Shown here in pieces: positions 34,774 through 48,200 of a DNA stretch of 64,000 bases. The first letter of the stretch is position 1. The number at the start of each line of letters is the position of its first letter. Made by a program: the position numbers and the translations under genes. Origin of the DNA: Hemicentrotus pulcherrimus (Eukaryota > Echinodermata > Echinoidea > Camarodonta > Strongylocentrotidae); NCBI GenBank assembly GCA_003118195.1, contig BEXV01000007.1, positions 645,105 to 709,104 on the forward strand, written 5' to 3'. Below the pieces are notes generated by a model that made no database searches, was not told the origin of the DNA, and was given only the letters and a program-made list of their open reading frames with translations.

Positions 34774-35423
34774 TGGTAAGAACTAGACTTTAGGTGTTAC
34801 TTCGTAAATTGTCAAACAAATCAGTTATCGCTTTAACCTTTCCAAAGCAATTATATCCCTAAAACTCCCAAGAACTGCTGAATGAACCGTCATCCTGCAT
34901 CATCCCCGATTTGTGTCTTTCAAGGATTTTGGTATTCGAATTTCGGTTTTTAAACTTTCTATATAATATGTATATATTTCTTGTAACATGCTACTAAACC
35001 CGTTTCGTTTGCTTTACTGAGCGCAAAGTACGTTAGAGCAACACTAATTTTCTGGTCATTCCACAAACTAAAAAGTAAAGGGATTATAACATGGTCGACC
35101 ATCATGATACTTGTATCAGTTGTATGAATTCCCCGCCTTTGTCCCATACATCTCGATTCAGTGGAAATGCAGTTGTGCAATGACATGAAGTTGAGAAGCC
35201 GCACTAGAACACAAAGCATCGCAGAACAAAATCTTTGAATCGTTTTTTTTCTTCTTCTTGCAGTCATTTTGACATTAAGCACAAGAATGTAAAACATCGT
35301 GCTTTTTTACTTCTCTCTATTAAAAAAACGGTATTCAAACGATTATGTTTAATGCAAAGAGTAAAGTCGCACCATTATTTCTCACTTCATGAAATGGCCT
35401 TGTAAAAATTGAATTGTCGGTAT

Positions 35424-35793
35424 CTTAGGTAAAGACCAATATTGGAAACGCCCCAATTTCAAAAAATGAAATGGAAGCTCTCATTACCAATCATGTGAAA
35501 GAATATGTTTTGACTAATACATGATGATAAAAAATTTGCCAGGAAATCGCCTACTAATTGATATGTGGTAAATTTGTTTCTCTCATTGTCTGTGACAGAT
35601 AAGGTAGTCCCATATACATTTTTCTGTGTATAGTGCTTGTAAATTTACGAAGAATGGGCCGAATTTCTTATCATTTTGATGATTCCGAAACCTTGCAGAT
35701 GCTAGATGCTAGATGATCAACCTTTTCTGATCGATTCCACAATGTTTCTGTCACAATGCAATCACATGACCATAACTGGTCTTTACCTATAAA
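35424..35793 (-). mobile_element. AAAGGTAAAGACCAG TIR element
   Basis: The ends CTTAGGTAAAGACCAATATT and the complement TTATAGGTAAAGACCAGTTA are inverted. The interior, including TGCTAGATGCTAGATGATC and CCATATACATTTTTCTGTG, is shared with 58295-58614 in opposite orientation. Confidence 0.88.
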
Positions 35794-38700
35794 TGTCCAT
35801 GATTGTAAATTTCCTTTTAATAGATCGTGCTAGCTTAGCTGAACTATTGGTCGATTCAAACGACTGTTCCATAAAGAGCACCCAGGTTCTCTTTTTATTA
35901 TCTCAATGTGTTTACTTCACACGCATTTGAAAAGCATTCACAAAGGAGGAAACTCGTTTTTTTAATACAATAGCCCCCTCTTCAAACTATATCCGTTCAC
36001 TTCGATCCATACCCGCATTGTATTCCACCAACACTCCCCCAGACCCCCCTCCCTCTCCAACCCAATCCTCTCTGTACATCATACTCGAGATAATCACTAA
36101 ACTAAAGAACTGTTTGTTCACATTGCCTCATCTTCATTCTCAAGAATTTAAAGAGGAGTTTTCTAAAAAGGGAAAGGAATTTCAAAAAGTTTGCTTGTTA
36201 TCTGCCAGTGATCGATACTGCGTTGAGGCATTTTGTTTGACTTGCTGCTGTGTATTACCTTGTTGTGTACAAGTTTTAAGCAACATATTTTTTTTGGCGG
36301 GGAAACTGGCATCGCATCAGGATGGAATCATGAGAAAATAAATGTCATGAGTCGAGGATAAACAGTTATGGTCTTTCCAATGATACCACTACCTCTTTGA
36401 CATTACATTACCGGTGACTGTTCTCCGTTTGTAACAGAAACACTCTGTCTGAATTTGACAATTTATAGCTAATTCATAGGTGCACCGTTATACACATAGG
36501 CGAATTATTTCAAGGTTTTGACGGGAGAAAGGGAAAAGAAAATCTTTATTGATATGCCATACAAGCTTTGATGAATAGCTAGAATTCAACAGCTTTTTAG
36601 GTTTTATCCGCCATTTTTGCATGAGCGTAATTACAAATAAGAGGTAGGCCCTACCAGATTGACAAATTGAATACTTAACATTGAAAACCTCAAAGTATAG
36701 GTTCCGTGGAACAACCCATGACATGTTATATGTACGTATACTTTGCTTTAGTGAGTCACACGTTAGTTTTTCCTCTCTCAATAAAATATGCATATATTCT
36801 TTTTACATCTACTGCTGTGACCGAATTGGTTTCTGAACAAGTTCTAATACATCGTCCTATCCCAGGTTTGTCGTCTCTTAAAATTAGCTGACACAAAAGA
36901 AGATGTGTATGTGAATCCATTTGTAACCTCTGCGTGCCCTTTCTAATATCCTACGCCACTTATAAGAAGACCCATTAAGACGTCTGTTAAGCTTAAAGGG
37001 GGTGCATCTGAAGAGAGAACATGTAACCCCTCTTTATTTTCTTCTCTCTGGTCGCGATGCATAATGCAGCCGGAACACGGTTGCGTAATTGAATAAATAA
37101 AGCAAACTCGCCATTGCTTTCTCGCAATGTCCACACTCTGTTAGAGTTCTTTCTTCATTACACGGCCCTATATAATAAGAGGTTCACGGTTTTAATTAAA
37201 AACTGATCATTTTTTACGATGCAATTAATATGTAAAAGCAAATTAACTAGGTAGGGTTGTGGTTGGGAAAGTTGCGTGCGTCATCATCTCCATGTAATAA
37301 AAACGAAGCTTTTAAGTTCACTCAATACTAAATCCAGTTTTAATGAAATATTATGTGGTCGTCAGCATATGCATACATCAAGCATGTTTTGTTCCTTAAT
37401 GGATGCAAATGTCTAATGAGTATTGTTTTGTGAACAGGGTTGATTCAATGGGAAGCCTTAATACCATGGCGTAGATTATAGTAGCTTATGAAACAAGTGC
37501 GTAATTTTATACACAAAAGAAGGGATAAGATCTACATTGCAAGGACCATGTCTTTACTCGGAAATGTTTATCGTCTAAAGTCTAAACAAGACACTCAGAA
37601 TTAATAACATTTTGTTTAAAAAAAAAATTAAATAAAAAAGCTGCTCTCTTCAAAATGTGCATCATTGTCCCTTGCCGGAATTTTGATGTAGAAGTGAGGT
37701 GAAAGGAAAATGACTTTGTGGACACGACTTTTAAAAGCCGGCATATTCTACAAGCAAATGCACAATACCACTTTCGGTTTGAAATGAACGGCTTCCTACG
37801 ATGAAGAAAATGTTTGGTTATTCCATAATCTTCATAGATTCTTTTGTTATGTTACTGAGCATCGATTAGGTGAGGAAACGAATGTTCTCTTTGTTCAAGA
37901 AAGACATCACAAGAGGCGTTATCGAAGAAAATGGCTTAAACATTTTGTAGCGCCCATCATGTTCAATAGAATGAAAAGGTGAGGAAAGAAAGGGACTGTA
38001 CATCGTAAAATATGCTATGAATGGTCTTGAAAGAGATAAAAAGAATTTGACTTGAACAAAAAGTAATGGGTGATGAATGGGAAATGCGATAGACAATAAT
38101 AGTTTGAGCTTTTATAGAAATAGGGAGGAGTATTAAAGAGACATATACATTCTGGTAGCTTGGTAAGAGAAAGCTGAACTTTATGTCTACGTCTACAAGA
38201 ACTGTTATTCCTTGTTTTAAGATTAGTTGAATAAAGACCAATTTAGCTTGAACAGAGAGGAATTGTACATTAAACAAATATTATGATAGGCAAGAGTTTC
38301 GTTTTTATGGGGATGAGTATTCCAGAGACATAACAATATCGTAAGGGCTTAACATTATCTCTGCGTCTCCTTCTTAAATCAATTTGATGAGTAATTGTTT
38401 GGAAGCGTGAAGATGCTGATTAAAGTGAACAACTTCTACCGCCAAACTTGTTCACACCTTGTGTAAATTTATCGACTGCACGGATCGGGTTTGTTCGATA
38501 GCGAGCTAAACCGTCCCGTTGATAACCAATCATGACAAAGGCCTTTTAGAATCTTTAAGCAGCTTCCGCAGTTGGAGAATTGGACGTTCATGCCCGGTAA
38601 TTAGTTCTTTTATGTGAGTTTGTTAAAAGTGGTCACCAAAATATGTCATCGCAAGAGAACACAATGGTTTGGCACATTCTCTAAAACGTTGTGCCTGGCA

Positions 38701-39653
38701 CTTTGTATCCGTAATGCGTAAAAAAGACTGTACGATAGAAAAAGACACATAGTTGATTTTGCGAATAAAATGCCATAGCCATTTACAATAAAAAAAAAAA
38801 AATAATCTCAGATACACATATATCATAATTAACGAATTTAATTAATAGAGAGAGAAAACAAAGCACAACAAAAGAAAACTTATTTTATAACTAACAATTA
38901 TCTTAATGAAAAAAATGCACATGCAGCTAAGTATTTTTCTGTCTCAAAGGAGATGTCAGCTGTTCAAATAACACTGTAGATTAATAAACGTATGTGAACA
39001 GAAGAAAATGTATAAAATATAAGAGTGAATATAAATCATGTTGGCTATAGGGTAGTTACACTAAAAGGTTTTAAAATCTGGAAAGTTTATTACCTGGTGT
39101 TACAGAGTGTCTTCTACTCCTCTCCTCCGAAACTGCTTCCTCTGTAACGTTTTATAATAACATTCTGAAGAAATTCGGTATCTAAAATCAAGTGTTTCAT
39201 ACGTAGGTAGCTACTGTGATGACATTAATTCGCTGAATGCTACTCGACGATCTTACATTTCCCGCATGCCATGTGCCTTTCATTGCAGACGGTACAGAAT
39301 AGGAAAGTGTTACCTGTTGCCCAGTCTCGCGCTCTTTTATGAGAGCCCTCCCAAAGTCCCGTCCATTTACACCTCGTCCCAAACAAACAATGACAGATAA
39401 TAGCAAACTCTTTACAAAGTTGGGCACGGTAGCATCTTTTACCCGTCTCTATTGTTCGGTGAGTCGACGACGGAAAGAAGAGAGACACTTCAGATATCCA
39501 CCTCTAGCTTCGATCTAGAGCTCACCAATGCATTGTCCATTAAGATTGGCTGATGTCCGACCAATGACCAGTCCCCTCCAGCCAATGTTTGCCAAGTGGT
39601 CAGATCTTTACGATAGAACCCTTTAGCGTATGTTCCACGGTGAGATTTGGCGC

Positions 39654-39658
<5 letters not shown>

Positions 39659-39693
<35 letters not shown>
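39659..39693 (+). repeat. (CT)n microsatellite
   Basis: An uninterrupted CT run of about 33 bp. Confidence 0.95.
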
Positions 39694-39697
<4 letters not shown>

Positions 39698-40332
39698 ACT
39701 CTCATTGTAATGGTGTTGATTGTGACGTCTATCTGCTCGCCTCCTGATAACGCGTTGTTAGGGATGACACAATGTTATAGACAATGAAGAAGCATTCTGT
39801 TCATTATTTTCTCTAAACACCTCCGTTTCCATCGTCTATTTGCACATGTTTTTTATTGTCCAAATCCTGTTATATTTAACGCCACTTCTATTTTGGTCTA
39901 TTTAACTGTCTACCAATTACCCAGATTTTTTTTTTCAGCTCAGACGTTTGTGGTTTTCTTTATTATGTTAGACTATTGCATATTGATAATTGTTATTCAG
40001 GATTGAACTTAACTTATTGTAGCTCATGTATTGGGCACACAAAAATTAAAGCGTAAGCGTTGCGTAAACTTTCTTATGAATTATAGCTTGATAGATAGAA
40101 ATGTTTGTATCTTCTATTTTTAGATCCGCTTAACATTTCAAACGTTTTATCAAATGTGTTAAATGTGAAATTCCATTCTGCTTCTGTTAATACACTTAAT
40201 GTTTTTGCTCTCATTATGGGGCAAACGTATAAAAATTAGATGAAGGAAAAATGGAGACTAGAGACAATAGATAAATTACGTATGATTGGATAAACATTAT
40301 TGTACCTAAATTAGATAGATATATTATATTTT

Positions 40333-40656
40333 NNNNNNNNNNNNNNNNNNNNNNNNNNNNNNNNNNNNNNNNNNNNNNNNNNNNNNNNNNNNNNNNNNNN
40401 NNNNNNNNNNNNNNNNNNNNNNNNNNNNNNNNNNNNNNNNNNNNNNNNNNNNNNNNNNNNNNNNNNNNNNNNNNNNNNNNNNNNNNNNNNNNNNNNNNNN
40501 NNNNNNNNNNNNNNNNNNNNNNNNNNNNNNNNNNNNNNNNNNNNNNNNNNNNNNNNNNNNNNNNNNNNNNNNNNNNNNNNNNNNNNNNNNNNNNNNNNNN
40601 NNNNNNNNNNNNNNNNNNNNNNNNNNNNNNNNNNNNNNNNNNNNNNNNNNNNNNNN
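40333..40656. other. assembly gap (324 N) flanked by TAGATAGATA repeats
   Basis: N run with AGATAGATATATTAT on the left and TATATAGATAGATAC on the right, so an unresolved GATA/TA microsatellite is likely. Confidence 0.97.
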
Positions 40657-43600
40657 TATATAGATAGATACTAGAGATATATATGATAGAAACATTATTA
40701 TTAAAGATGCAAGTTTATATAATATTGGTGAGAAGGATGTGTCATAAGGCAAACACAAAACCACTTTTAGCACACACTTAATCTCGATTTTTGTATTTTC
40801 TTCGAAATGAATTAAGTTAATGTTCGAACGGTGCATGTACAGCTGTAGCTCATATGTTTTCTGGAAATATGCATATTATCAAATGATTCTCCTTATTACA
40901 AAATTAGAATTTTGTAGTTGTTGTTTTTGTTCAAATAATACAAGTAAATGTTAGTTTTACTAACGATGTAAAAGGCGTTGAAATTGGAATTCAGGTTTAC
41001 ACTTCAGACCATCATAATCACGATAACGTAATGTTCAGAAAGAGACAGCAGACTAACATAATATAGTATAATAAAATATTTTTTACAATAATATATTAAA
41101 AAGTAGTTCAATTCAAAACCTACATCCTTGTTTTCTACATCAAGACATTGTAATGAATATCACCAGATCTATTTTTGTAACATAAATTCAACAATTTGTG
41201 TACCTAGCATATCGCAAAAGGAACCATGGACTTGGAACTGTTTTGGTGTTGTTGACGTAAAATGGAGGTAATAAATTTGTCAGAATTTGTCAGAATAACT
41301 AGTGCAAATGATTCATAAAGACGAACAGGGTCTGTAACTATTTTTTTGTTTTCTACAAGAATTGACAAAATGATATCGATTTTCTTAGCTTGGGTATTTG
41401 TGAAGTAGGGGACCGATGTGATGTGCGGTTAGAATACGACAGGCACAATCTTTATAGTGTACGGAATCGTTCTCTATTTAGTATTGTTATGGCGCCAGTT
41501 TGTCTAGCGACGGACAGGTGTATGGTTTGAACGGTTGTCTGCTTGTACAGAGTGGTTTTACCGCCTCGATGTTGATGTAATTCTATGGCGTAAGTTGTTT
41601 TAATTTTGAAAAATAGAAATGTATTCATAAACACGTTATTAAATCTCTCTGGTTGAAAGCTAGCATATTTGGATATTCGTGTATATTATGGAAGGTCGCC
41701 TTATATCGGTCGAAATTGTTGCGCATGAGTTATAGCCATGACACGATCTTTGAAAATGGGAGAAAGTCAACAGAAGTGCCCCTCCAAGAGTGCCCTTTCT
41801 TGAAATTGTTTATCTGAATTGCTTTTGGACCGCACCCCTACCTTCTAAATTTTGCCAATGGCGGGTGCTCCATTGTAAAACAAATTTTGCTTTTCATTGT
41901 CGTTAAAAAGTACGGAAGACGCGAACCACAACACACAGGATTTCCCCAGGTGTTAAAGAGGTGGACTCAACTTGACGGCAAATAAAGGCAATCAATTAAT
42001 TAGGGCTGAATACCAGGGGTGAAAGATCGATCCTATAATGGGGGCTTTAAGAGGCCTCTCCTTGTGATCTGTCCCAAACATCAATAACGCCATGGGGCTA
42101 TAGGTAAGATGCTTAGTACGGTGAGTGACAGTTCAGCATCCTAACAGACACATGCTTATCTCCTAGGCCGAATAATAATAATGTGTTTTGAAAAACGGAA
42201 ATAATAACTGAAAGGAGATAATTTGAATTGGTACATTATAAACAACAATTAATGATTTTTTTTTCTTCGAAGTTTTCGTTTTGGTTTGGCCTTAAATGTT
42301 TTGGGTCAATAATGTTTTTTGGCAGAACAAAAATGCACAATTAAGTTTTAGCTGCATTCGTAGTTATTCTTCCAAGTTTATAGTGGGGGAGTTTTAATTT
42401 GCTCCGATGATTGATTACATGGACCTACATTCATATATTCTGTTTATTTTGTCCATTATTATAATTTTAAAACAATTTTATTCATATATTCCATTTTAAA
42501 AACATTTTATTGATATATTCCATTTATTTATTTCATAAAAGAAAAAAAAAATCTTGCTTTAACGAGATGCACTAATTACAAGCAAGTACCACATCTATAT
42601 CTCTATTAGAAAGACCTTGATATTTTGTCCTTTTTAAATAGTTACTTTGACGGTGATGAATTAAATCAAGGATATTAAACTAAACAACAGATTCACACCA
42701 ACAAAAAAAAACTCGTCAGACATCAAACTTATTAATTTCATAAAAAAACAAGCTTTATTTTTCCTTTTACACCGCGCACAGACAATACGTTATCATCGTC
42801 ATCATACAAAATTAGCATAATTATACCGTCAACGTTCAATTGACATTCAGCGAATGAGCTCAGATGAAATCTAAATACATCTTAATTTTACTAGAGTGGC
42901 GTGGGGGCAAAGAGGGTAAATAGGGCAATTGTCACTAAAGTTAGAAGACATAGGCTATATCTACATAATCTGCCCTCTTAAGACTTTTATATTTGATGAC
43001 TTACAACAGCAATTTACAGATGAAATCACTAAAATTTATACGAATATTTGATTCCAAAAATAAACGACAATGAACCGAAGACATTTTGCCGGCGTACGAC
43101 TTTTGAACCTATAGCAAGATGGCATAATTTATTTTAAGAATTAGTCCGTATGAATATTGTTATAGTTTTCATCATTCTCCTTATTTTACAGTGCCTTCTT
43201 AATCATCTTACACCCAAACAAGAGATGCTACATTAGTTGAAAATCAAGCAAACTAATAACCTCAGGTCCTCAGCTATAAATACTTGCCCTAATTTCTAAC
43301 ATAAAACGTGAACCCATGACATCCGGCTCTACAACATAATGCTGATGTATCTACTATCAAAAATTGCGCCATCTATTGGTTAAACAATGCGAGGGTATAT
43401 GGCAAATGATTATCGGTGGTCAATATTCATTCACTCGTTCTCTAGACTAGACTGTTCATTTCAACTATAGGTATACCATTCTACTGGAATATGCGAAAAT
43501 AACTCATATTCTCAGCCATGTAACGTCTGATGAAAAACATCTTTTCATACTATTACTGTTTGTTCTGGCAACATGTATAATTCTATCAACTATAGTTTCT

Positions 43601-44795
43601 ACACCGCAACGCAATGATCCACATTACTAATACTAAAATTACAAAACTTTCAATTTTCAAAAGAAAACGCAGATTGGCCATTTATATCCACACCACATTG
43701 TTCATGATAAATGTAAAATCCATATCGATTATTTACAAAATATATAACAACCTTTTACACAATCATACGCATACATTGACAAGGATCAAGCAATATTTTA
43801 GAAGTATAAAAATACATGTTTCCTTATGGAAAGATAACACTGAATGAATACACAGTTTGGCACATGGTTCTACAAAGGGATACATTATCTACAAACACAA
43901 ATAACTATAAACAATGAATAGTATGAAACTGCCGTACTGATGATTACAATACTATTTACTGATATTAACTGGACAGCCATATATAGATAGAAGAAAACAT
44001 GCGTAGGCCTATACATAACGATATCAAATATTACACACACAATATAGCTGAATAGTAAATAACACCTACAGCTTCATAAACTAAGCTATTACAATATAAT
44101 TATACATATAAATGGTTTGGAAAATTGCATCATTTAAGAGCGGTTTATGATTGTGATAATACTCGTATACTTGGATAAAGTTTAGAGGAATGGTATATCT
44201 GGAAGACTTAAAATCCTCATGCCATCATAAACTGACATGCCCAACGTCTGAATATGAGCTTCTTCAAAGAATTATTTCTTGGAATTCTTTCATTACTTAT
44301 TAATGATCTCAAACCATTCCACAATAAAAAACGACAGCTCATAGGTAATAATCATAAGTAATTTAGGATGTTTTGTAATATTATTGTTAATACTCTAATC
44401 GTTATCTATCAGGTACGTAATCCGCTGGGGGAAAAATAATAAAAACATCAAAGAAATAAAATAGGTATATAAGGCGGGGGCTTGATTCGCGCTCTGCTTA
44501 AAGTACGAGAAACGAAAGCCGTAGCAAGAGGCGTGCAGCACGCTCCTGCCAAAAAATCTACAGAAGCATATTCAGTGTTCCACTTTTAAATTTCTATCTG
44601 AGCTGATCATAATAACAGACCCCCTAAAATGACATGGCATGGTGGAATGGCGATATGACAGATTCAATATTGTCTGTACTAGATTTCGAGGGGGAGTACT
44701 GCTATACACCTCATCGTCTGGAGAGGTCGGACACTTTGGTTCGTCTTCGGACGGACTTAGGAATTCATCAGTTTCTCGGACAAGATGAAGGCTTA

Positions 44796-44904
44796 TACCC
44801 GAGTCACACCGAAAAGACCGACCCCAAAACAACATTACCCCTATGGCATAAACAAAGACGGTTTGGATTAGGTTTGAAGTCAGTGTTGAGGTGTGACTGA
44901 GGTA
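44796..44904. mobile_element. 109-bp ACCTCAGTCACACC-family MITE
   Basis: The left end TACCCGAGTCACACCG and the right end (complement of GGTGTGACTGAGGTA) are inverted. It is a compact copy just past the 3' end of the SEA-EGF gene. Confidence 0.88.
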
Positions 44905-45011
44905 CATATAGTACAACGAAGAATAAAAATCATTAAAATAGTACACCATTGTCCATGTTCACGGGATAAAGTTCCATATTAAGGTCAATCAAAAGCTGAA
45001 AATTGATGAGG

Positions 45012-45298
45012 CTAAACTTTTAGTATCTTTCTTCCCGAATAGGCATCCGAAATCACTTCGTCACCTTCGATCGATTTCATCGGTTTTTCGGGAGGAGGCA
45101 CCTCTATGTTTCCCTCGTCATTTTCGACTTGATGATCCGCTGGCTTTGGCGCGCTTACTGCCGACGAAATGGGAAGGTCTTCGACTTTACTGGTGGAGGG
45201 CGTGGCTTCATCGTTTTGAGAGACGGAGTTGGGGCTTTGTTGAGGAGGGGCTGGAGCTCGCTCTTTCTTGGTCGATGGCTTCCTGGCTACACCGTTGG
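45012..45298 (-). CDS. SEA-EGF protein exon 10: C-terminal tail and stop
   Basis: Acceptor TTTCAG, then 94 codons and TAG at 45014-45012. It encodes ANGVARKPSTKKERAPAPPQ, several Ser/Pro/Glu-rich stretches, a Pro cluster VPPPEKPMK and the end DAYSGRKILKV. The composition suggests a disordered intracellular tail; PPPEKP could bind SH3/WW-type domains and the final K-V could be a weak PDZ-type end (both inference). Confidence 0.8.
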
Positions 45299-48200
45299 CT
45301 GAAAGATAACAAATGTACAGCTACCGTCATTCAAAGGTGTGGTATCAATCTCTCTAAACTTAGGAATCGTGGACATATTCATCATAACAAAATGACGATC
45401 ATAAGTTCTCAAAGTGTATTTTCAAAGATAATGTTACAATTTAGGTTGACGACAAAGTGTAAAATATGAACAACTGCAATAATAAGATTCAAATAAAAGA
45501 CATACAAAAGTTGTCAACGATAATTTAAATGGAAAAGTTATAGTTGATCTAGGGAGCAAACAAACTATAGTGTCAATTCAATACCGCAAATGACTCCTTA
45601 ATCTCAGAAAAAGTGGCTTTACATTTTGCATATTCCCCAGTTGTTTTTCCTCGGATAACTGTACCCATTTATGGGAAATGTTTGTCAAAAAATATCCCCT
45701 TTCAGATATTCCTAAATTACATGTAATTAACGGAAAACAAGCTAGGGATTTACAGTAAGAGATTTAGTAGTACATAAACGAACCTCCGGCACCGCTGGTG
45801 CTGGGCGCGGCATCGGCACCAGTCATCTTACTCTCCGACGGTCGATCACTCAGGCGGCGTGTGTTCCCACTGACCACGCCCACTGGAGACCCCGCCCCTC
45901 TGTAGCGTGTCGCCGAACCACCATGTGCTCTTAGCAGCTGCGCCTTGGACAATAGGAAAGAGTCGGTAGTCTGCATGATTTTGTGGGCGTGGCCGGCTTT
46001 GGGGGCGACACCATCTTTGTGTGAGCGGGCGAGTAAGAAGCTCTCGTCCGTTTGGGTGGCCATGCCTCCTAAATGCGACTTCTCATCCATCAGCTCTAAA
46101 GCTACCACGTTCTCGATGCCGAACAGCTCTTCAGATCTAGTAAGAATATAACAAATCTATAATGTAATTTACTTTTTTCTAATAAACCAATGCATTTTCG
46201 CGACATGATCTTGTGCTATTTGCTAATAACGGGCGGTTTTACGGCGGAGATTTTCGAAACATTCGCGAAACTCGACCACGCCCGCGATTCCAGGTTCTGG
46301 TTTTATAGCGATTCTACGTGATAAAGGATGTAATTATTTTAACTAAAAGACTCCTAAATATTTTGCATATTTTCAAAACAGTTTTGATAACATTAAGGAA
46401 ATTGATCTTCGGATTTGCCATATGTTTCCGATTCCCGAAATTTGTTTCTGCAAAGCTGTTTTTGAGTTCATAAAAGATTCGTCTTAAAAAGGGAAATATA
46501 TTTTGTCAATGAATGATCCATTTAATCTCTCCTTTAATCGCTTAATTCTTGAATTCCCATGTATGTTTTTTTTTTTGTTCTCTTCGTTTTTAATGCACTT
46601 TACAAGGATTTACGAGGAAGATACCATTAAAGGTGAAGTTTGTAAACTGATTTTCCACCAAACCAGGAACTCTTCTCCATTCGATGATATATCAACGGTA
46701 TATAGTTAAATAAGCTGCATAAAATACGAATGGCTAATTATCCATCCTTGAATATAAGTAAATTCTGCCAGTTGTCCACGTTTTCATTAATTAAAAAGAA
46801 ATCTCTCTAAGTTAATTAAATTAAGACTGAACTTAGTGACATCTCATGTAACCCCGCATATTACACCTCACCTTCCAGTTCTGATGCGTCTCTTATTGAA
46901 GAGGTTGATACAGGTTCCTAGGAGGATAGCCAGAACGATGATACATGCTATCACACTCGCTGCGATGATCCCTACATAAAGATCAGCTGTATAAAACAAG
47001 AAATTTGGAGCAAAAGTTATGAATCATTCATATTGTGCTTAGGGTTATGAAGAATGTACAATGATTAGCTTCGTAACAAACTTCAGTCTGCAAATACGAA
47101 ATTGAATACAAAATCAAATGGCATCTTAATTTAAGAAACGGCGATAATTTGTCATAAACTAGAATACGTTTGTATATTACGTTAAAGCAATATAAAAGGG
47201 AAAATAATTCAGGCATGTAAGCAATAGTAATTCCCATTTCAATTAATTTACAGCGTTCATACACAAACAAACAAACAAACAAAATAATTTAAAAAGTGTG
47301 ACAAAACTAAGATGAACGTGAAGGTGCAGATTCTATAACCATGCGGTACATGTATAACTTATGGTGTACACACACACACACAGTGAAAAAAAATAGGAGT
47401 GAGTAGAAAATAATAAATGTGATTGATGAATTAAAAAAAAACAACTTTTATTCCATAGCACACGTGGAAACAAGATGGTTATACTGTGTCCTTTCTCAAC
47501 AATTCATAAAGATTATTACAATGGCAATATCACGATTGAATGTAAAACAAACATAGAGATGTAAAAGCATGACAAAATTATAAAGTGAACTACAAAACAA
47601 TGAAGGTGCATCATACGTTTACCCTCGCTCTCATCACGTATCTCTCTGTCACATCTTGCACCGGTGAAACCCTCTTCACAACTGTATAGAAATAATATAA
47701 CAAGACGAAATTGGTATGGTATTACTGGTTCCACGATACCTTGATAAAGCGTGTATTGTACAAAGTATATTACTTTGATATTTGACCAAAAACTAAACAA
47801 ATATGATTTAATTTTTAATGTCTGCTTCCAACTTTCAATTTATCAGTTCGAATCTTGCACTTAGTACAGCCGTTAAAAAGTGCCTCTATTTATGTAATTT
47901 AGGTTCTCCCATCAAAGTGAAAACTTTGATTCATAATTTTGTCATACACCTTTTATTCTATTTTATCCCGAAACTTCATGAGCTTATAGATCTCGTGGTA
48001 TTTTTTGTTTTTGGTCATTCATTTTTGAACTTTTTCCAATCGCCTTTATCATTATATGCAGCCAACTTCGTCAAAGTAAATTAATATGTCACCACCGGCA
48101 ACCAACGCATAATTAGATTGCATGAATTAATTTCGCCATTTTGCATCAAATTTCTTTTCTTTCTTTAAATGTTACAGAATTTTCAGACCTGTCCCCCCCC

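Larger units (their letters stand above)
35800..44790. other. intergenic, no gene recognised
   Basis: AT-rich DNA between the two convergent genes. 39190-39760 is somewhat more GC-rich, with a CT run at 39659-39691. No open frame in it has an ATG start and splice context supporting a gene. Confidence 0.5.

Noticed and set aside
36018..36341. Pro-rich then Cys-rich frame of 107 codons on +
   Set aside because: No family resemblance, no upstream or downstream exon, and AT-rich context; not supported as a gene.
39197..39488. Two - strand frames, one with a signal-peptide-like VKSLLLSVIVCLG segment
   Set aside because: Neither starts with ATG (both begin at GTG), an in-frame TAG lies just upstream of the signal-like frame, and no following exon was found.
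45146..45469. Open frame of 107 codons on +
   Set aside because: It is antisense to the last exon of the SEA-EGF gene, whose frame is supported by splice sites and phase.
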